Shown here one piece after another: positions 8,965-18,800 of a DNA stretch of 64,000 nucleotides. The first letter of the stretch is position 1, and every line of letters starts with the position of its first letter. The DNA is taken from contig CBDCZR010000027.1 of assembly GCA_965224535.1 (NCBI GenBank), forward strand, positions 1-64,000, in the 5' to 3' direction. Source of the stretch: JBCDHN01 sp965224535 (lineage in GTDB: Bacteria; Verrucomicrobiota; Verrucomicrobiia; Verrucomicrobiales; DEV007). A program made the position numbers and the translations under genes. Under the pieces are notes generated by a model that worked only from the letters and a program-made list of their open reading frames with translations, was not told where the DNA came from and did no database searches.

Positions 8965-9034
8965 CGGTAGCGGTGACTTTTAGTCGCCGCATGGTTCGAT
9001 TTGCATCCGCGGCGACTAAAAGTCACCGCTACCG
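8965..9034. repeat. 26-bp perfect inverted repeat (REP-like hairpin)
   Basis: Arms 8965-8990 and 9009-9034 are exact reverse complements with an 18-nt loop. The motif AGCGGTGACTTTTAGTCGCC within each arm is itself nearly palindromic, so this is an inverted pair of small palindromes. It resembles in design the pair at 9811-9883 (AGCGGCGAC...GTCGCC). It lies about 100 nt before the 21-nt-period array. Confidence 0.8.
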
Positions 9035-9130
9035 GCGCCGGGCTGTGAATGATGCCGAACTTTGTGGTAATTGTTCGCGAAGTTGAGAGGTTTGCGAGCA
9101 AATGTGCCACAACCAACAGTGAATCTGGAA

Positions 9131-9290
9131 ATTATAACGCGGGAGATCACACATCTCGCGTTAAAGTTGGCGCACCTCGTCTTCAGGTTGGGACATTTGC
9201 TCTTCAGGTGGGCGACTTTGGCGTTGGATGTCTCAACGTTGAGACACTTTGTGTTAGGAAACTTCTTGGAGTCGGCAACTTTGAGAAAAG
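9131..9290. repeat. Degenerate 21-nt-period tandem array, about 7 units
   Basis: Successive units begin at 9131, 9152, 9173, 9194, 9215, 9236 and 9257, each exactly 21 nt. The shared core is roughly CA-TTTG-GTTCAGGT-GGC. Read as protein on the + strand it gives a 7-residue period (LAHLVFR, LGHLLFR, WATLALD). The period is kept while the bases diverge. A second array with the same period but a different core is at 59568-59798. Confidence 0.75.
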
Positions 9291-9299
9291 ATGCCAGCC

Positions 9300-11301
9300 G
9301 TGGAACCGACCGCGGCCGGCTGGAGGACATCGTTCCCCTGTTTAAAGGCGAGCCGCTGGCCAAAGCTTCCCTCGGCGATTGCCTCCACAAAGTCTTTCCC
9401 GGCGTGGACACGGACAAGGCGCTCACGGATTTCCGCGCCTTTCGCTCCCGGCTCAATGGAAATGCGCAGGACGCGGCGCGTCACCGAGGCCGACGCTCCA
9501 CCTCGCGCAGAATTTCCTCCAGCGTCGGCACTTTGCGCCGGCTGCCGCTATCGACGAACAATTTCAGGTCCACGAAGATGGGCAACGGCAACTCCGGGCG
9601 GGATTTGCGCTCCTCCAGCAGGTTTTGGCGCCGGGTGCATCCCGTGGATGCGGATTATCCGCCGGTGGAGCCAAAGGAGATCGTGCGGTTGGTCAAGGAG
9701 GAGGGCGCGCTCATCATTTTTGACGGGTTGGATGAGAAGATCGTCCACCTCAGCTCCGCCGATGCGGGGAATTTCATCAAGGAGCTGTGGAAGGTGTTGC
9801 CGGTGGACTCAAGGAGCGGCGACACTCTTGTCGCCGATGAAGCACCGGAGTCTCCCCTGGCGACAGGAGTGTCGCCGCTCCTTGAAGGCTCCGGCGGCGG
9901 CGCCGCGCCTCCTAAGCGCGGCCGGCTCATCATCTCCTGCCGCTCCCATTACTTTCAGGATGTGTGGAACCAGCAGGCCATGCTCACGGGGAACGATCGC
10001 GCGCCGGTGAAGGCCAAGCATTACAAGGCGGCGGTGATGTTGCCCTTTGGCGACGAGCAGATTACCAGCTACATCACCCAGGTATTCGGTGAAAAAAGGA
10101 CCGCATCCATCCGGGAGTTGATGAAGTCGGTCCACAATCTGAGCGAATTGGCGCAGCGGCCCTATTTGTTGTCCGTCATCGCGGAGAACGTGGAGCGGCT
10201 GGAAACGTTGCGTGCCCAAGGCCGGACGGTAAGCGCGGTAACGCTCTACGATCTCATCGTGAAACGCTGGCTTTTGCGCGACGACGGCAAGCACACCTTT
10301 TCGCCCCATGACAAGGTGCGGCTCATGGAGGATCTCGCAGCCGCGATGTGGAAGAGCGGGGCGCGGGAGTGGAAGTGGGACACGCTGGAGGGCTGGATGC
10401 GGAAGTATTTGGTGGGCGATCCGATTTTCGCCTCGCGGTATCAGGGCGACAAGCGCGACCAGTTGGAGGAAGATCTGCGGACCGCGACGTTCGTCCTGCG
10501 CCGTGACGACAGCGAAGAGAGCTTCGTGTTTGCTCACCGGTCCTTGCAGGAATACTTCTTGGCTTGTGTGTTGATGCGCAGTCTTGGCGATGGCGTGCTG
10601 GAGGGTTGGGACATCGCGGGCGTGAGCTGGGAGACGCTCGATTTTTTCCTGCAGTTGTTGGCCCAACACGTGGAGGAGATGCTCAACGACACCACTTGGC
10701 GCGCTACCTGGAATGCGCTATTGGAGACCCACCGCCCACACGGCAGCTTGCTCGCCTTCCGCGCCTGGTTGATGGCGCGGGACGTAGCACGGGACACCGG
10801 CCCGTCCGCGCCGGACCGGCAAAATCTCGCTGCGATCGAACCCAACCCCCAAAAGTCTCGCTTCCCGGCCACGAATTGCGCGAGTTGCGCATCGTCGGGA
10901 CGCCTGGGGCTACGTTTCCCCTGGCTGGGGCGGATTTGCGCGGGGCGGATTTGAGCCAAATGCGGTTGGAGCACGTGGATCTGCGCGGGGCGGATTTGAG
11001 CGGGGCCTGCCTCGCCACCCTCGAGGGGCACGGCAACGCGGTCATGAACTGCGCCTGGAACTGGGAGGGGCCCCGCATCGCCTCGGCTTCGCGCGATCGG
11101 ACGGTGCGGATCTGGGACGCGGAGAGCGGGGTCTGCCTCGCCGTCTGGTATCACCGTTCGGACGGCGATTGGGCGTCGGTGAACGGCGACCACAGCGAAA
11201 TCCTCCACGCCAGCGAGGGCGCGTGGCGGTTCATCAATTGGCGCGGTTGGGATGAGGAGGCGAAGGAATGGCGCTTCGCCATGCCGGAGGTGCCTTGTTG
11301 A
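9300..11301 (+). pseudogene. Decayed NACHT NTPase with pentapeptide and WD40 C-terminus
   Basis: Remains of a STAND immune-type NTPase. An N-terminal fragment (about 9325-9470) reads PLFKGEPLAKASLGDCLHKV. The following part of the NACHT domain is on the opposite strand (9481-9637: PELPLPIFVDLKLFV). The + strand then resumes with Walker B (ALIIFDGLDE), the sensor segment RLIISCRSHYF and the helical end FAHRSLQEYFLACVL. At the run CCCCCAAAA (10846-10854) the frame shifts. The other frame holds pentapeptide repeats (GADLRGADLSQMRLEHVDLR) and one WD40 unit (SASRDRTVRIWDAESG), ending at 11301. No P-loop remains. A palindrome pair lies inside the coding part at 9811-9883. It is not functional as written. 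Confidence 0.8.
9811..9883. repeat. REP-like palindrome pair inserted in the NACHT remnant
   Basis: Arms 9811-9835 and 9859-9883 pair over 25 nt with one G.T mismatch and a 23-nt loop. Each arm contains a smaller palindrome GGCGACA...TGTCGCC. The insert is in frame and adds residues such as SRSGDTLVADEAPES between helix and sensor strand, where the family has no such insertion. Confidence 0.75.
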
Positions 11302-11361
11302 GGGATGCGCGGGGGGAGGTTTTGGCGTTCGGCGGGCGCTTGGAAGCCGCCGCTCCACCCC

Positions 11362-12426
11362 TCACTCCGGCAGCGGCGCCAGGAGGTGGTTCAGGTCTGC
11401 TTCGGTCAGCTTGAGCTTCTCGGCTTTACCGGTGAGGATGCCTTCGGCGAGGCTGGCTTTCTTAGCTTGCAGCTCCTGGATGCGCTCCTCGATGCTGCCG
11501 GCGCAGATGAGCTTATGCACGAAGACGGCTTTGTCCTGGCCGATGCGGTGGGCGCGGTCGGTGGCCTGGTTTTCGACCGCGGGGTTCCACCAGGGATCGT
11601 AGTGGATGACGGTGTCCGCGGCGGTGAGGTTGATGCCGGTGCCGCCGGCTTTGAGGCTGATGAGGAAAATCGGCGTCTCGCCGGTTTGGAATTCCTCGAC
11701 GAGTTGCTGGCGGTTTTTGGTGCTGCCGGTGAGCTTGAGGTAGCCGAGCTTGAGCTTGGCCAGCTCGTCCTCGATGAGGCTGAGCATGCTGGTAAACTGG
11801 CTGAAGAGCAGGATGCGGCGTCCTTCAGCGGTGAATTCGGGGATTAGCTCCACCAGCCGGTCGAGCTTGGCGCTTTTCAGCTTGGCTTGCTTGGCGCTGG
11901 CTTGTTTGAGCAGGACGGGGTGGCAACAGATCTGGCGCAGCTTGAGCAGGGCATCGAGAACGATGATGCTGCTGCGGGCGAGGCCTTTTTTAGAGATGGC
12001 GTCGCGCACTTTTTTGTCCATGGCGGCGCGGACGGTCTCGTAGAGCTGCTTTTGGCCGTCGTAGAGGGTGATGATTTGCGGAATCTCGGTTTTGGGCGGC
12101 AAATCGCTGGCGACGGCCTCCTTGGTGCGTCGCTGCATGAGGGGGGCGACGCGGCCGGCGAGGGCTTTTTGGCGGGAGTGGTCGCCGTGCTTTTCGATGG
12201 GGGTGCGGAAGACCTTGCGGAAGGTTTCCCAGGATCCCAGGAAACCGGGAGTGAGGAAGTGAAAGAGGCTCCACAGCTCGCCCAGGTGGTTTTCCATGGG
12301 CGTGCCGGTCAGGCAAAGGCGCTGGCGCGCGTTGAACCCGCGAACGGCCTCGCCGGCCTTGGCCTTGGGGTTTTTGATGTGCTGGGCTTCGTCCAGGACG
12401 ATGTAGTGGAAGTCGTGACGATGTTC
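11362..12426 (-). pseudogene. SNF2 helicase, 3' half only
   Basis: The frame begins directly after the Rrf2 stop codon with no start codon. It enters just ahead of motif II (VLDEAQHIKNPKAKAG) and continues through motif III (LTGTPMENHL), the C-terminal helicase domain (LLFSQFTSML), motif V (SLKAGGTGINLTAADTVIH) and motif VI (QATDRAHRIGQ). The N-terminal half with Walker A is missing. An internal ATG at 12297 could give 311 residues but no ATPase. SNF2 proteins remodel protein-DNA complexes; this copy cannot. Confidence 0.82.
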
Positions 12427-12855
12427 TCAAATATCAATCGCCAGGATCCCGTCCGGTTCTTCACGCACGAGCAGGCTGGCGACGGTTTGCTGGCTTAAAT
12501 AGCCGTGGATCAATTGGTGCAATTCCTGGAGACACTCGCTCAGCCCACGGCAACCGATTCCTTCTGCGTCGAGGGACGAATCTTTACGTTCGAGGAGCTT
12601 TCCGTCGACTGCTTCGATGACTTCGGCCAGGGAAATTTCGCCGGCGGGGCGGTTGAGTTGGTAGCCGCCGCCAATTCCGCGTTTGGATCGCAAAAATCCC
12701 GCGCGCTTCAGCAAAAGCAGGATTTGCTCGAGAAATTTGACGGGAATCCGGCCCTTTTCCGCGAGATCGTGGATTTGCATGGGGCCGCGGGGCGAACTTC
12801 CCGCCAAAATCGCGAGCGCGCGCAGGCCGTACTCTGCCTTTTTGGAAATTTTCAT
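12427..12855 (-). CDS. Rrf2/IscR family transcriptional regulator
   Basis: A 142-residue dimeric DNA-binding regulator. The winged helix is typical: ISKKAEYGLRALAILAG, IPVKFLEQILLLLKRAGFL and the wing SKRGIGGGYQL. Only two of the usual three cluster cysteines are present (GCRGLSEC), so iron-sulphur binding as in IscR is doubtful. The C-terminus looks complete, so the deletion that joined the SNF2 remnant spared this gene. Targets are unknown; it may control the permease upstream. Confidence 0.88.
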   Translation of the reverse strand: MKISKKAEYGLRALAILAGSSPRGPMQIHDLAEKGRIPVKFLEQILLLLKRAGFLRSKRGIGGGYQLNRPAGEISLAEVIEAVDGKLLERKDSSLDAEGIGCRGLSECLQELHQLIHGYLSQQTVASLLVREEPDGILAIDI

Positions 12856-12901
12856 TCTCGGTCAAATTGGCCGATCGGTTGCTGCTGCGCAACCTGCGAA
12901 C

Positions 12902-14599
12902 CTACGAAAGCGGCCCGAACAGTTCGAGGCGTTTGACCCGCCGCATGGCGCAAACCACCGGGATTCCGCCGAAAGCGGCGGTCATGAGGACGACGCCGGC
13001 CATGGCTCCGATGGTCCAGCCGGCACCGGCTTCGCTTTCGCCGCGGTTGCTGAAAATGCCGATTTTTGCGACGCAGAGCAGGCTGATGAAGCAGACGATG
13101 TAGAGGAAGCTGCAAATGAGGCAGAGCGTTCCGCCAAAACCGGAAACAATCTTGGCGGCGTTGGTTTCCTCCAGGTTGGGGAAAAGGGCTCCCAGCCCCA
13201 CGGAAATGCCGCAGAGCCCGGCGCTGATGAGGGCGACCGAGCCGGTGAAAAAGGCGATGTCGCGCACGGGCAGGCGCAACATGAGCCCGGAGATGAGTTG
13301 CAGCATGGTGGTGAGAATGCCGATGCAAATGAATGCTTGGACCCACTTTTGCAGCACTACCCGGTCCAGGCCGAGCGGCGCCATGCCTAAAATCCAGATT
13401 CGCGTGCCTTCCAGGCTAAATTGGGGGAAAACGAAGCGGGTGGTGAGGGTGGAGACCGCCAGGGAGCAGACGGTGAGGTTGATGTAGCTGATGACGGCCG
13501 ACCAGAACGCGCTTTCGTAGTCGTAGCCCATTTTTCGCAGGTTCAGCACGTAAACCAGCAGCAGGCCGAAGACGATGACGAATTGCACCCACTGCGAGGG
13601 CTCGCGGATAAAGGTCAGCACGTCCTTGCGGATGACGGCGCGGATGGGCCGGCCGAGCCCCAAAATCCTGCGAATGCCGCGCACCCAGCGGTAGGCATGG
13701 CCCCGGGAGCGTTCGCGGCGCCGGCTGGCGGCTTGGGCGGTGCGCTCCAGGTTGCGATTCCAGGCGGGGTAAAACCAGTGGCTGCCCAGCCAGCCCAGGG
13801 TCACCACGCCCATCAGCGCCCAGCTCCACAGCAGCGTGGTGAAGGTGATGACCTCGTAGGAATACTCCCGGGTGCGTTGCAGCAGAGCCCGGCTCATCCA
13901 GGTGCTGGGAGAAAGCGGGTGAACGCTGGCCTCGGTGTGCTTGAGAATCTGATCGATGGCCACGCCGGCGCGGGCTTCGTTGTAGGCGGAGAAACCGTAG
14001 CAAAAGAATCCGGCCGCAGCCGCTAGGGCCAGGACGATCGCCGTTTTTCGCGAAAACCAGCGCAGCAGCGCCAAAAACGCCGCGCTACCCAGCGTGGAGG
14101 CCACGATGACAAATGCGATGGTGAGAAAAATCGCGAACGGATAGAATGAGCCCGGTGCGCCCCGGGTGGTGCCAAAGGCCAGCAACAACGGAAAACTGAT
14201 GAAAACCAGCCCCCAACTGGCGAACACGATGGCTTCGGTCGATTTCCACAAAAAAATGACCCGGTGAGAGATGGGCAGCGTGTGGAGCCAGGGGATTTCC
14301 TTCCCCTTGATCAGGCCGATGAAGTTGGTGACGCCGACCGAGAAAATCAGCATGATGAAGAAGAAAAAGAAGAGCAAAAAAATGACTCGGTCGCCCAAAA
14401 ACCCGCCCACGCTGGGGACGCGCTGCACCATGAGCAGCCCCTTGGTGAAAAGCACATAGCCCATGACGCCGTAGCCGGTGAGAAACACCGTGAGGGTGAA
14501 GAACATGAGCTTCTGGTTGGAAAACATGCGCGTGGAACGCCCGCCGGCCATCTTGGTGTGGTAGCGCAGCAGCAGGAGGTATTGCCGAAGGTCGGACAT
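12902..14599 (-). CDS. Multi-pass permease, ABC-2-like
   Basis: A 565-residue polytopic membrane protein with about 10-12 hydrophobic segments. ATG 14599 starts MSDLRQYLLLLRYHTKM; the longer upstream frame is not membrane-like. The pattern (paired helices, a long cytoplasmic loop around residues 270-330 rich in Arg, further helix pairs) fits ABC-2 exporter permeases. No ATPase gene is adjacent, so transport partner and substrate are unknown. It begins 26 nt after the methyltransferase gene and ends 46 nt before the Rrf2 gene on the same strand. Confidence 0.72.
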   Translation of the reverse strand: MSDLRQYLLLLRYHTKMAGGRSTRMFSNQKLMFFTLTVFLTGYGVMGYVLFTKGLLMVQRVPSVGGFLGDRVIFLLFFFFFIMLIFSVGVTNFIGLIKGKEIPWLHTLPISHRVIFLWKSTEAIVFASWGLVFISFPLLLAFGTTRGAPGSFYPFAIFLTIAFVIVASTLGSAAFLALLRWFSRKTAIVLALAAAAGFFCYGFSAYNEARAGVAIDQILKHTEASVHPLSPSTWMSRALLQRTREYSYEVITFTTLLWSWALMGVVTLGWLGSHWFYPAWNRNLERTAQAASRRRERSRGHAYRWVRGIRRILGLGRPIRAVIRKDVLTFIREPSQWVQFVIVFGLLLVYVLNLRKMGYDYESAFWSAVISYINLTVCSLAVSTLTTRFVFPQFSLEGTRIWILGMAPLGLDRVVLQKWVQAFICIGILTTMLQLISGLMLRLPVRDIAFFTGSVALISAGLCGISVGLGALFPNLEETNAAKIVSGFGGTLCLICSFLYIVCFISLLCVAKIGIFSNRGESEAGAGWTIGAMAGVVLMTAAFGGIPVVCAMRRVKRLELFGPLS

Positions 14600-14625
14600 G
14601 GTGGCGTGGGGCGAAAAAACGCGGC

Positions 14626-15795
14626 TTACCAGGCTGGGATGACCTGGAAGCAGTAGCCGCGAAGATACTCGCTTTCCGGGATGGTGGCGATGACGGGGTG
14701 ATCCCGGTTTTGGGTGTAGCTCTCCACCAGGCGCAAGGTGCGTTTGGCATCCACGGAGGCGTCCCGGATGACATCCAGAAACGTCCCCGCGGTAACGTGG
14801 TGGCTGCAGCAAAACGTGGCCAGTTTGCCCCCGGGCTCCAGCATTTTAAGCGCGCGCAAGTGAATCTCCTTGTAGCCGCGCAGCGCGTCCTTGAGCGACT
14901 TGCGATTTTTGGTGAACGAGGGCGGATCCAGGACAATCAGGTCGTAACGGCTGTCTTCCGCCTCGCGCTGTTTCAGGTAGTCGAAGGCGTTGGCCGCGAT
15001 GAAGCGGATTTCCAGGTTTGCGGCCGAGGCGTTCTCTTGCGCCAGTTGAATGGCGGATTCGCTGGAATCGACCCCGGTAACCTCCGCGGCGCCGGATTTG
15101 GCGCAGTGCAGGGCAAACCCGCCCTGGTTGCAAAACGCGTCCAACACGCGCTTGCCTTTCGCGTGGTGGGCGACTGCGGCGTAATTACCGGCTTGATCCA
15201 GGTAAAGGCCGGTTTTTTGCCCTTCGCGGGTGTCCAGCAACATGCCAACGCAGCCAATCTCGATGCGTTCCCGGGTTGGCTCGCCAAAAGCCACGTTTTG
15301 CGCTGGTTCCATCCCTTCGGCGGCGCGAACCGGGCTATCGTTGCGCTCGACAATGCTCGTTGGCTTGAAAATCTGGCGCAGCGCCTGGATCAGCAGGTCC
15401 TTGCGCAAATCCATCGCCAACGTCTGGGTTTGGAAGGCCAACTGAGCGCCGTAGCGGTCGACAATCACACCCGGCAACCCGTCGCTCTCGCTCCAAACCG
15501 CGCGATAGGCGGTTTCGAACCCCCAATCCGCTCTGGCCTGGTTCGCGCGCTCGATTCGGCGGACGAAGAAATCAAGGTCCAGGTCCTGCTTGCGGCGCGA
15601 AAAGCGGCGGGCGACGATTTGGGAGTGCGGGTTGTAAATCGCGCTGCCCAGCGACCGGTCGCGGTAAGATTTCAGCGAAATCACGTCACCGGGATTGGGA
15701 TCGCCAAACACCTTCTTCACGTCCGAGTTGTAGATCCACTCGTGACCGTGATAGATGCGGGCTCTGGGTTTGACCACGATTCCAGCCATTGCCAC
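14626..15795 (-). CDS. rlmI: 23S rRNA (cytosine-C5) methyltransferase, RlmI family
   Basis: A 389-residue cytoplasmic enzyme that by family transfers a methyl group from SAM to a 23S rRNA cytosine. An N-terminal PUA domain (about 1-80: GIVVKPRARIYHGHEWIYNS) is followed by an EEHEE linker region and a Rossmann methyltransferase. Motif I is LDAFCNQGGFALHCAKSGA with acidic VTGVDSSESA. Motif IV is LIVLDPPSFTKNRKSL. The late Cys-containing strand is TFCCSHHV, expected to hold the catalytic cysteine. Length and motif order match the family. Confidence 0.9.
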   Translation of the reverse strand: MAMAGIVVKPRARIYHGHEWIYNSDVKKVFGDPNPGDVISLKSYRDRSLGSAIYNPHSQIVARRFSRRKQDLDLDFFVRRIERANQARADWGFETAYRAVWSESDGLPGVIVDRYGAQLAFQTQTLAMDLRKDLLIQALRQIFKPTSIVERNDSPVRAAEGMEPAQNVAFGEPTRERIEIGCVGMLLDTREGQKTGLYLDQAGNYAAVAHHAKGKRVLDAFCNQGGFALHCAKSGAAEVTGVDSSESAIQLAQENASAANLEIRFIAANAFDYLKQREAEDSRYDLIVLDPPSFTKNRKSLKDALRGYKEIHLRALKMLEPGGKLATFCCSHHVTAGTFLDVIRDASVDAKRTLRLVESYTQNRDHPVIATIPESEYLRGYCFQVIPAW

Positions 15796-15833
15796 CCCGA
15801 TTTGGCGGGGATGGAAGCAAAAGTCAACTTCGC

Positions 15834-18800
15834 TCAGCGATGCGTTCCGAAGGTTTTTACCAATTCCCCGGTTTCAACGTTCCAGAGCTTTGCGGTGAAA
15901 TCAGCGCTGCCGGAGGCCAGAAGCGTGGGATCGGTGGGGCTGAATCGCAAGCAGGTGATGGCAAAGCTGCCTTGCTTGGAGATGAGCTCGGCATGTTGCA
16001 GGGTGTGGAGCAACTCGCCGCTTTGCAGGTCCCAAATCCGGATGGTCTCGTCCTCGGCGGCGCTGGCCAGGTAGCGGCCGTCTGAATTGAAAGAGACCGC
16101 GGTGAGGTCATCGGTGTGGCCGGTCAAGCGATGGCGTGGCGTTTCCTGGTAGCCATCCACCTCCCAAACATCGACGGTGTCGCTCCAATCGCCGCTGGCG
16201 ACGAAGTTGCCGTCCGGGCTGAAAGCGACGCACGAGACCCAGTTTTGTGCTTCGTAGTGGGCGAGGGGTTCGCCGGAGGAGACATCCCAGATTCGCACGG
16301 TGGAATCCCAGGCGCCGGAGGCCAATTTTGTGCTATCGGGGCTGAATGCAACGCTGGTGACGGTGTTGGAGTGCCCTTCGAACTGGCCGGCATACTCGCC
16401 CGTTCTTCCATTTCGCACTCCCACCTGATACCCGCGGCCGTAGGCCAACAGGGAGCCATCCGGGCTAAATGCCACGGCTTTTGTCGTGCCGGGGAATTCT
16501 TCCAGGCCGCTCACTTTTTGGCCGGTGCGCACATTCCACAATCCGGCGACGACATCTCCCTTGCTGGCGGCGAGAAATTGGCCGTCTGGGCTCACGGCGA
16601 GGCTTTTCACCTGGCCGAAGCCGGTGTCCAGGTTGCCCGTCATCCCGCTCCGGACGCCGTACAAGCGGATGATGGAGTGGTGTCCGCCTACGGCGAGCGT
16701 TTGGCCGTTGCCGCTGAAATCCAGGGCGTGAATCTCCGCTTCCACGTCCACAAAGGAGCGAATGAGGCTGGCGGAGGCCAAATCCCAGACGTTGAGGATG
16801 TCTCCCTGGCAACGGCTGGCCAACTGATTGCCCTGCGGATGGAAACCGATGCTGCTGATGGCCGCGGGGTGGCCTTCCAGCTCTTTATCCGCGTGCAAGG
16901 CGCCGTCCGCCAGCTTCCACACCTTCACCCGCTTGTCGGCGCCGCCGCTGGCCACGGCTCGGCCGGAATTCAGGAACGTCAGGGCATGAACGCCGCCGGA
17001 ATGCGCTTCTTGCTTACCGATCCGCTGGCCCGTCTCCACGTCCCAAATCCAAATCGCCGCCTCTCCGTCCGCGCCGCTCAGCAGCATCGAGCCGTCGGGC
17101 GAAAACGCCACCGCGCGCACGTTGCCGCGGTGCTTGTGGCTGAGGCGATTTCCGTGATTTCGCGCCACATCCCACACGCGGATGGTTCCATCGTCGCTGC
17201 CGGTGGCCAGGAGGCGGTCGTCGCGGGTAAAGGCCAGGGCGCGCACCCAATCGCGGTGACCGCGCAGGGTGGCGACTTCCGCCCCGTTTGCGGCGTACCA
17301 CAGCTTCACCGTGCCGTTGCGCTGACCGGTGGCGACCAGTTGGCCGTTGGTGCTGAAAGTCACGCTCTGGATGCCGTAGGCCTCGCGGTCCACGATGAGC
17401 TTGCGACGGGGCAAATCCCAGATTTTCAACCCTTTGTCCGTGGCGCATACCAGCAACGTCTGATCCGGGGTGACGGCCAGTCCGCGCACGTTTGGCGCAC
17501 GCAGCAACGTCGTCTCGCCGGTCTCGATTTTGCGGATTTTGACGTGGTGGCCGGAGGAACTCAGCAGCGCCTGCTCGTCGGGCCTGAATTCCACGCGCAA
17601 ACTCGGTTTGCGGTCGGTTTTGGCGAAAAAGGAGTCGTAGAGGTACCAGCCGCCGAAGCTCAAACCGGCGATGGCGGTGAGGAAGGTGGTGGATTCAATG
17701 ACCCAGCGCGAAACCCGCTCCCGCCGGGCGCCCAAACTGGCGAGGTGAAGGGCCCTGCCGGCCATCGCCACGGAAACGATGGGAAACAACAGCATCCCCG
17801 CGACCATCAGCACGCCCATCAACACATCTGAGTCCGAGCCGGTGATGCCCGAGACAATGGCCCAAATGATCCCCGCCAGGACTACGCCGACGCAGGGGCC
17901 GATGCACAGCGTGTTGAGCCAAACCGCCAGAGCCGCCCAGGCTATTCGGTTGGGTTTGCCCAGCTTGGGCAGGGCCAACTTGCGGACTAACGGATTCTCC
18001 AGCACGTGGGTCTCGATCGCGTTTTGAAAGGTGGCGATCCAGTGGGTGGGGGAGTCCGTCACCGCGGGCGCGGCGGTCTGAGGCGGATTTTCTGGCTGTG
18101 GCGGCGCCAACCGACCGGGAAGCGGAGGAGGAGTTGGCGCAGCCGGCCGGCGCGGGTTTTTCATCCGAATATTCGCCGCAAGCATCTCCAGAACTCCGGG
18201 GCTTTGGAAGTAGGAATTGTGGATCAACTCGCCGCCGTGGACGAATTTGCCGGAGCGGGAGGAAATGACGGAGGGCAGATTGGCCGATCCCCAGGCAAAC
18301 TGCGCCAGGGCCGAGCGCGCGTTGGTCAAAATCTCTCCCGCGCGCAAATTCAGCTTTTTGTCCGCCGCGGCAATGAGCGCGCGGTCCAGCTCCTCGGGAA
18401 TGGGCGGGTAGCGGAAATTTTCCAGCGCGATTGGCCCTTCACTCACGTCCTTGAGCTTGCAACCGGGCCGGTCGTGGCCTTGCGCGCCTTTGGAGACGCG
18501 ATTCCACAAAAAATGGTCGCCCTGCGGAGCGACAAAGCGGTTGTAGAACGGTGCGATGAGCCAGCGCACCAGGCCGCGGTGAAAGCGCACCACGCGGTCG
18601 GAATCGAACACGCTCTCGCTGGGCACTTCCAGGCGCGGAATCACCTCGCCGGAGAGCTTGAGGGAGCCGCGCAGCCCGTTGATGGCCTCGTCCTCACTGC
18701 ACCAGACGCCCAACCATCGCTTCCCAAAGTCGAGCATGGCCTGGTTGCGAATCCGCTCCCCGCGCAAGACGGAGCGCGCCTCCACCCGCAACGCCGAAAG

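Noticed and set aside
9131..9290. CRISPR-like array suggested by the 21-nt period
   Set aside because: There is no repeat/spacer alternation; whole units diverge together and no cas gene is near.
10843..10858. Programmed -1 frameshift at CCCCCAAAAG in the NACHT remnant
   Set aside because: The 0-frame codons are CAA AAG, not an X-XXY-YYZ slippery heptamer, and the gene is otherwise damaged; a simple indel in the homopolymer is more likely.
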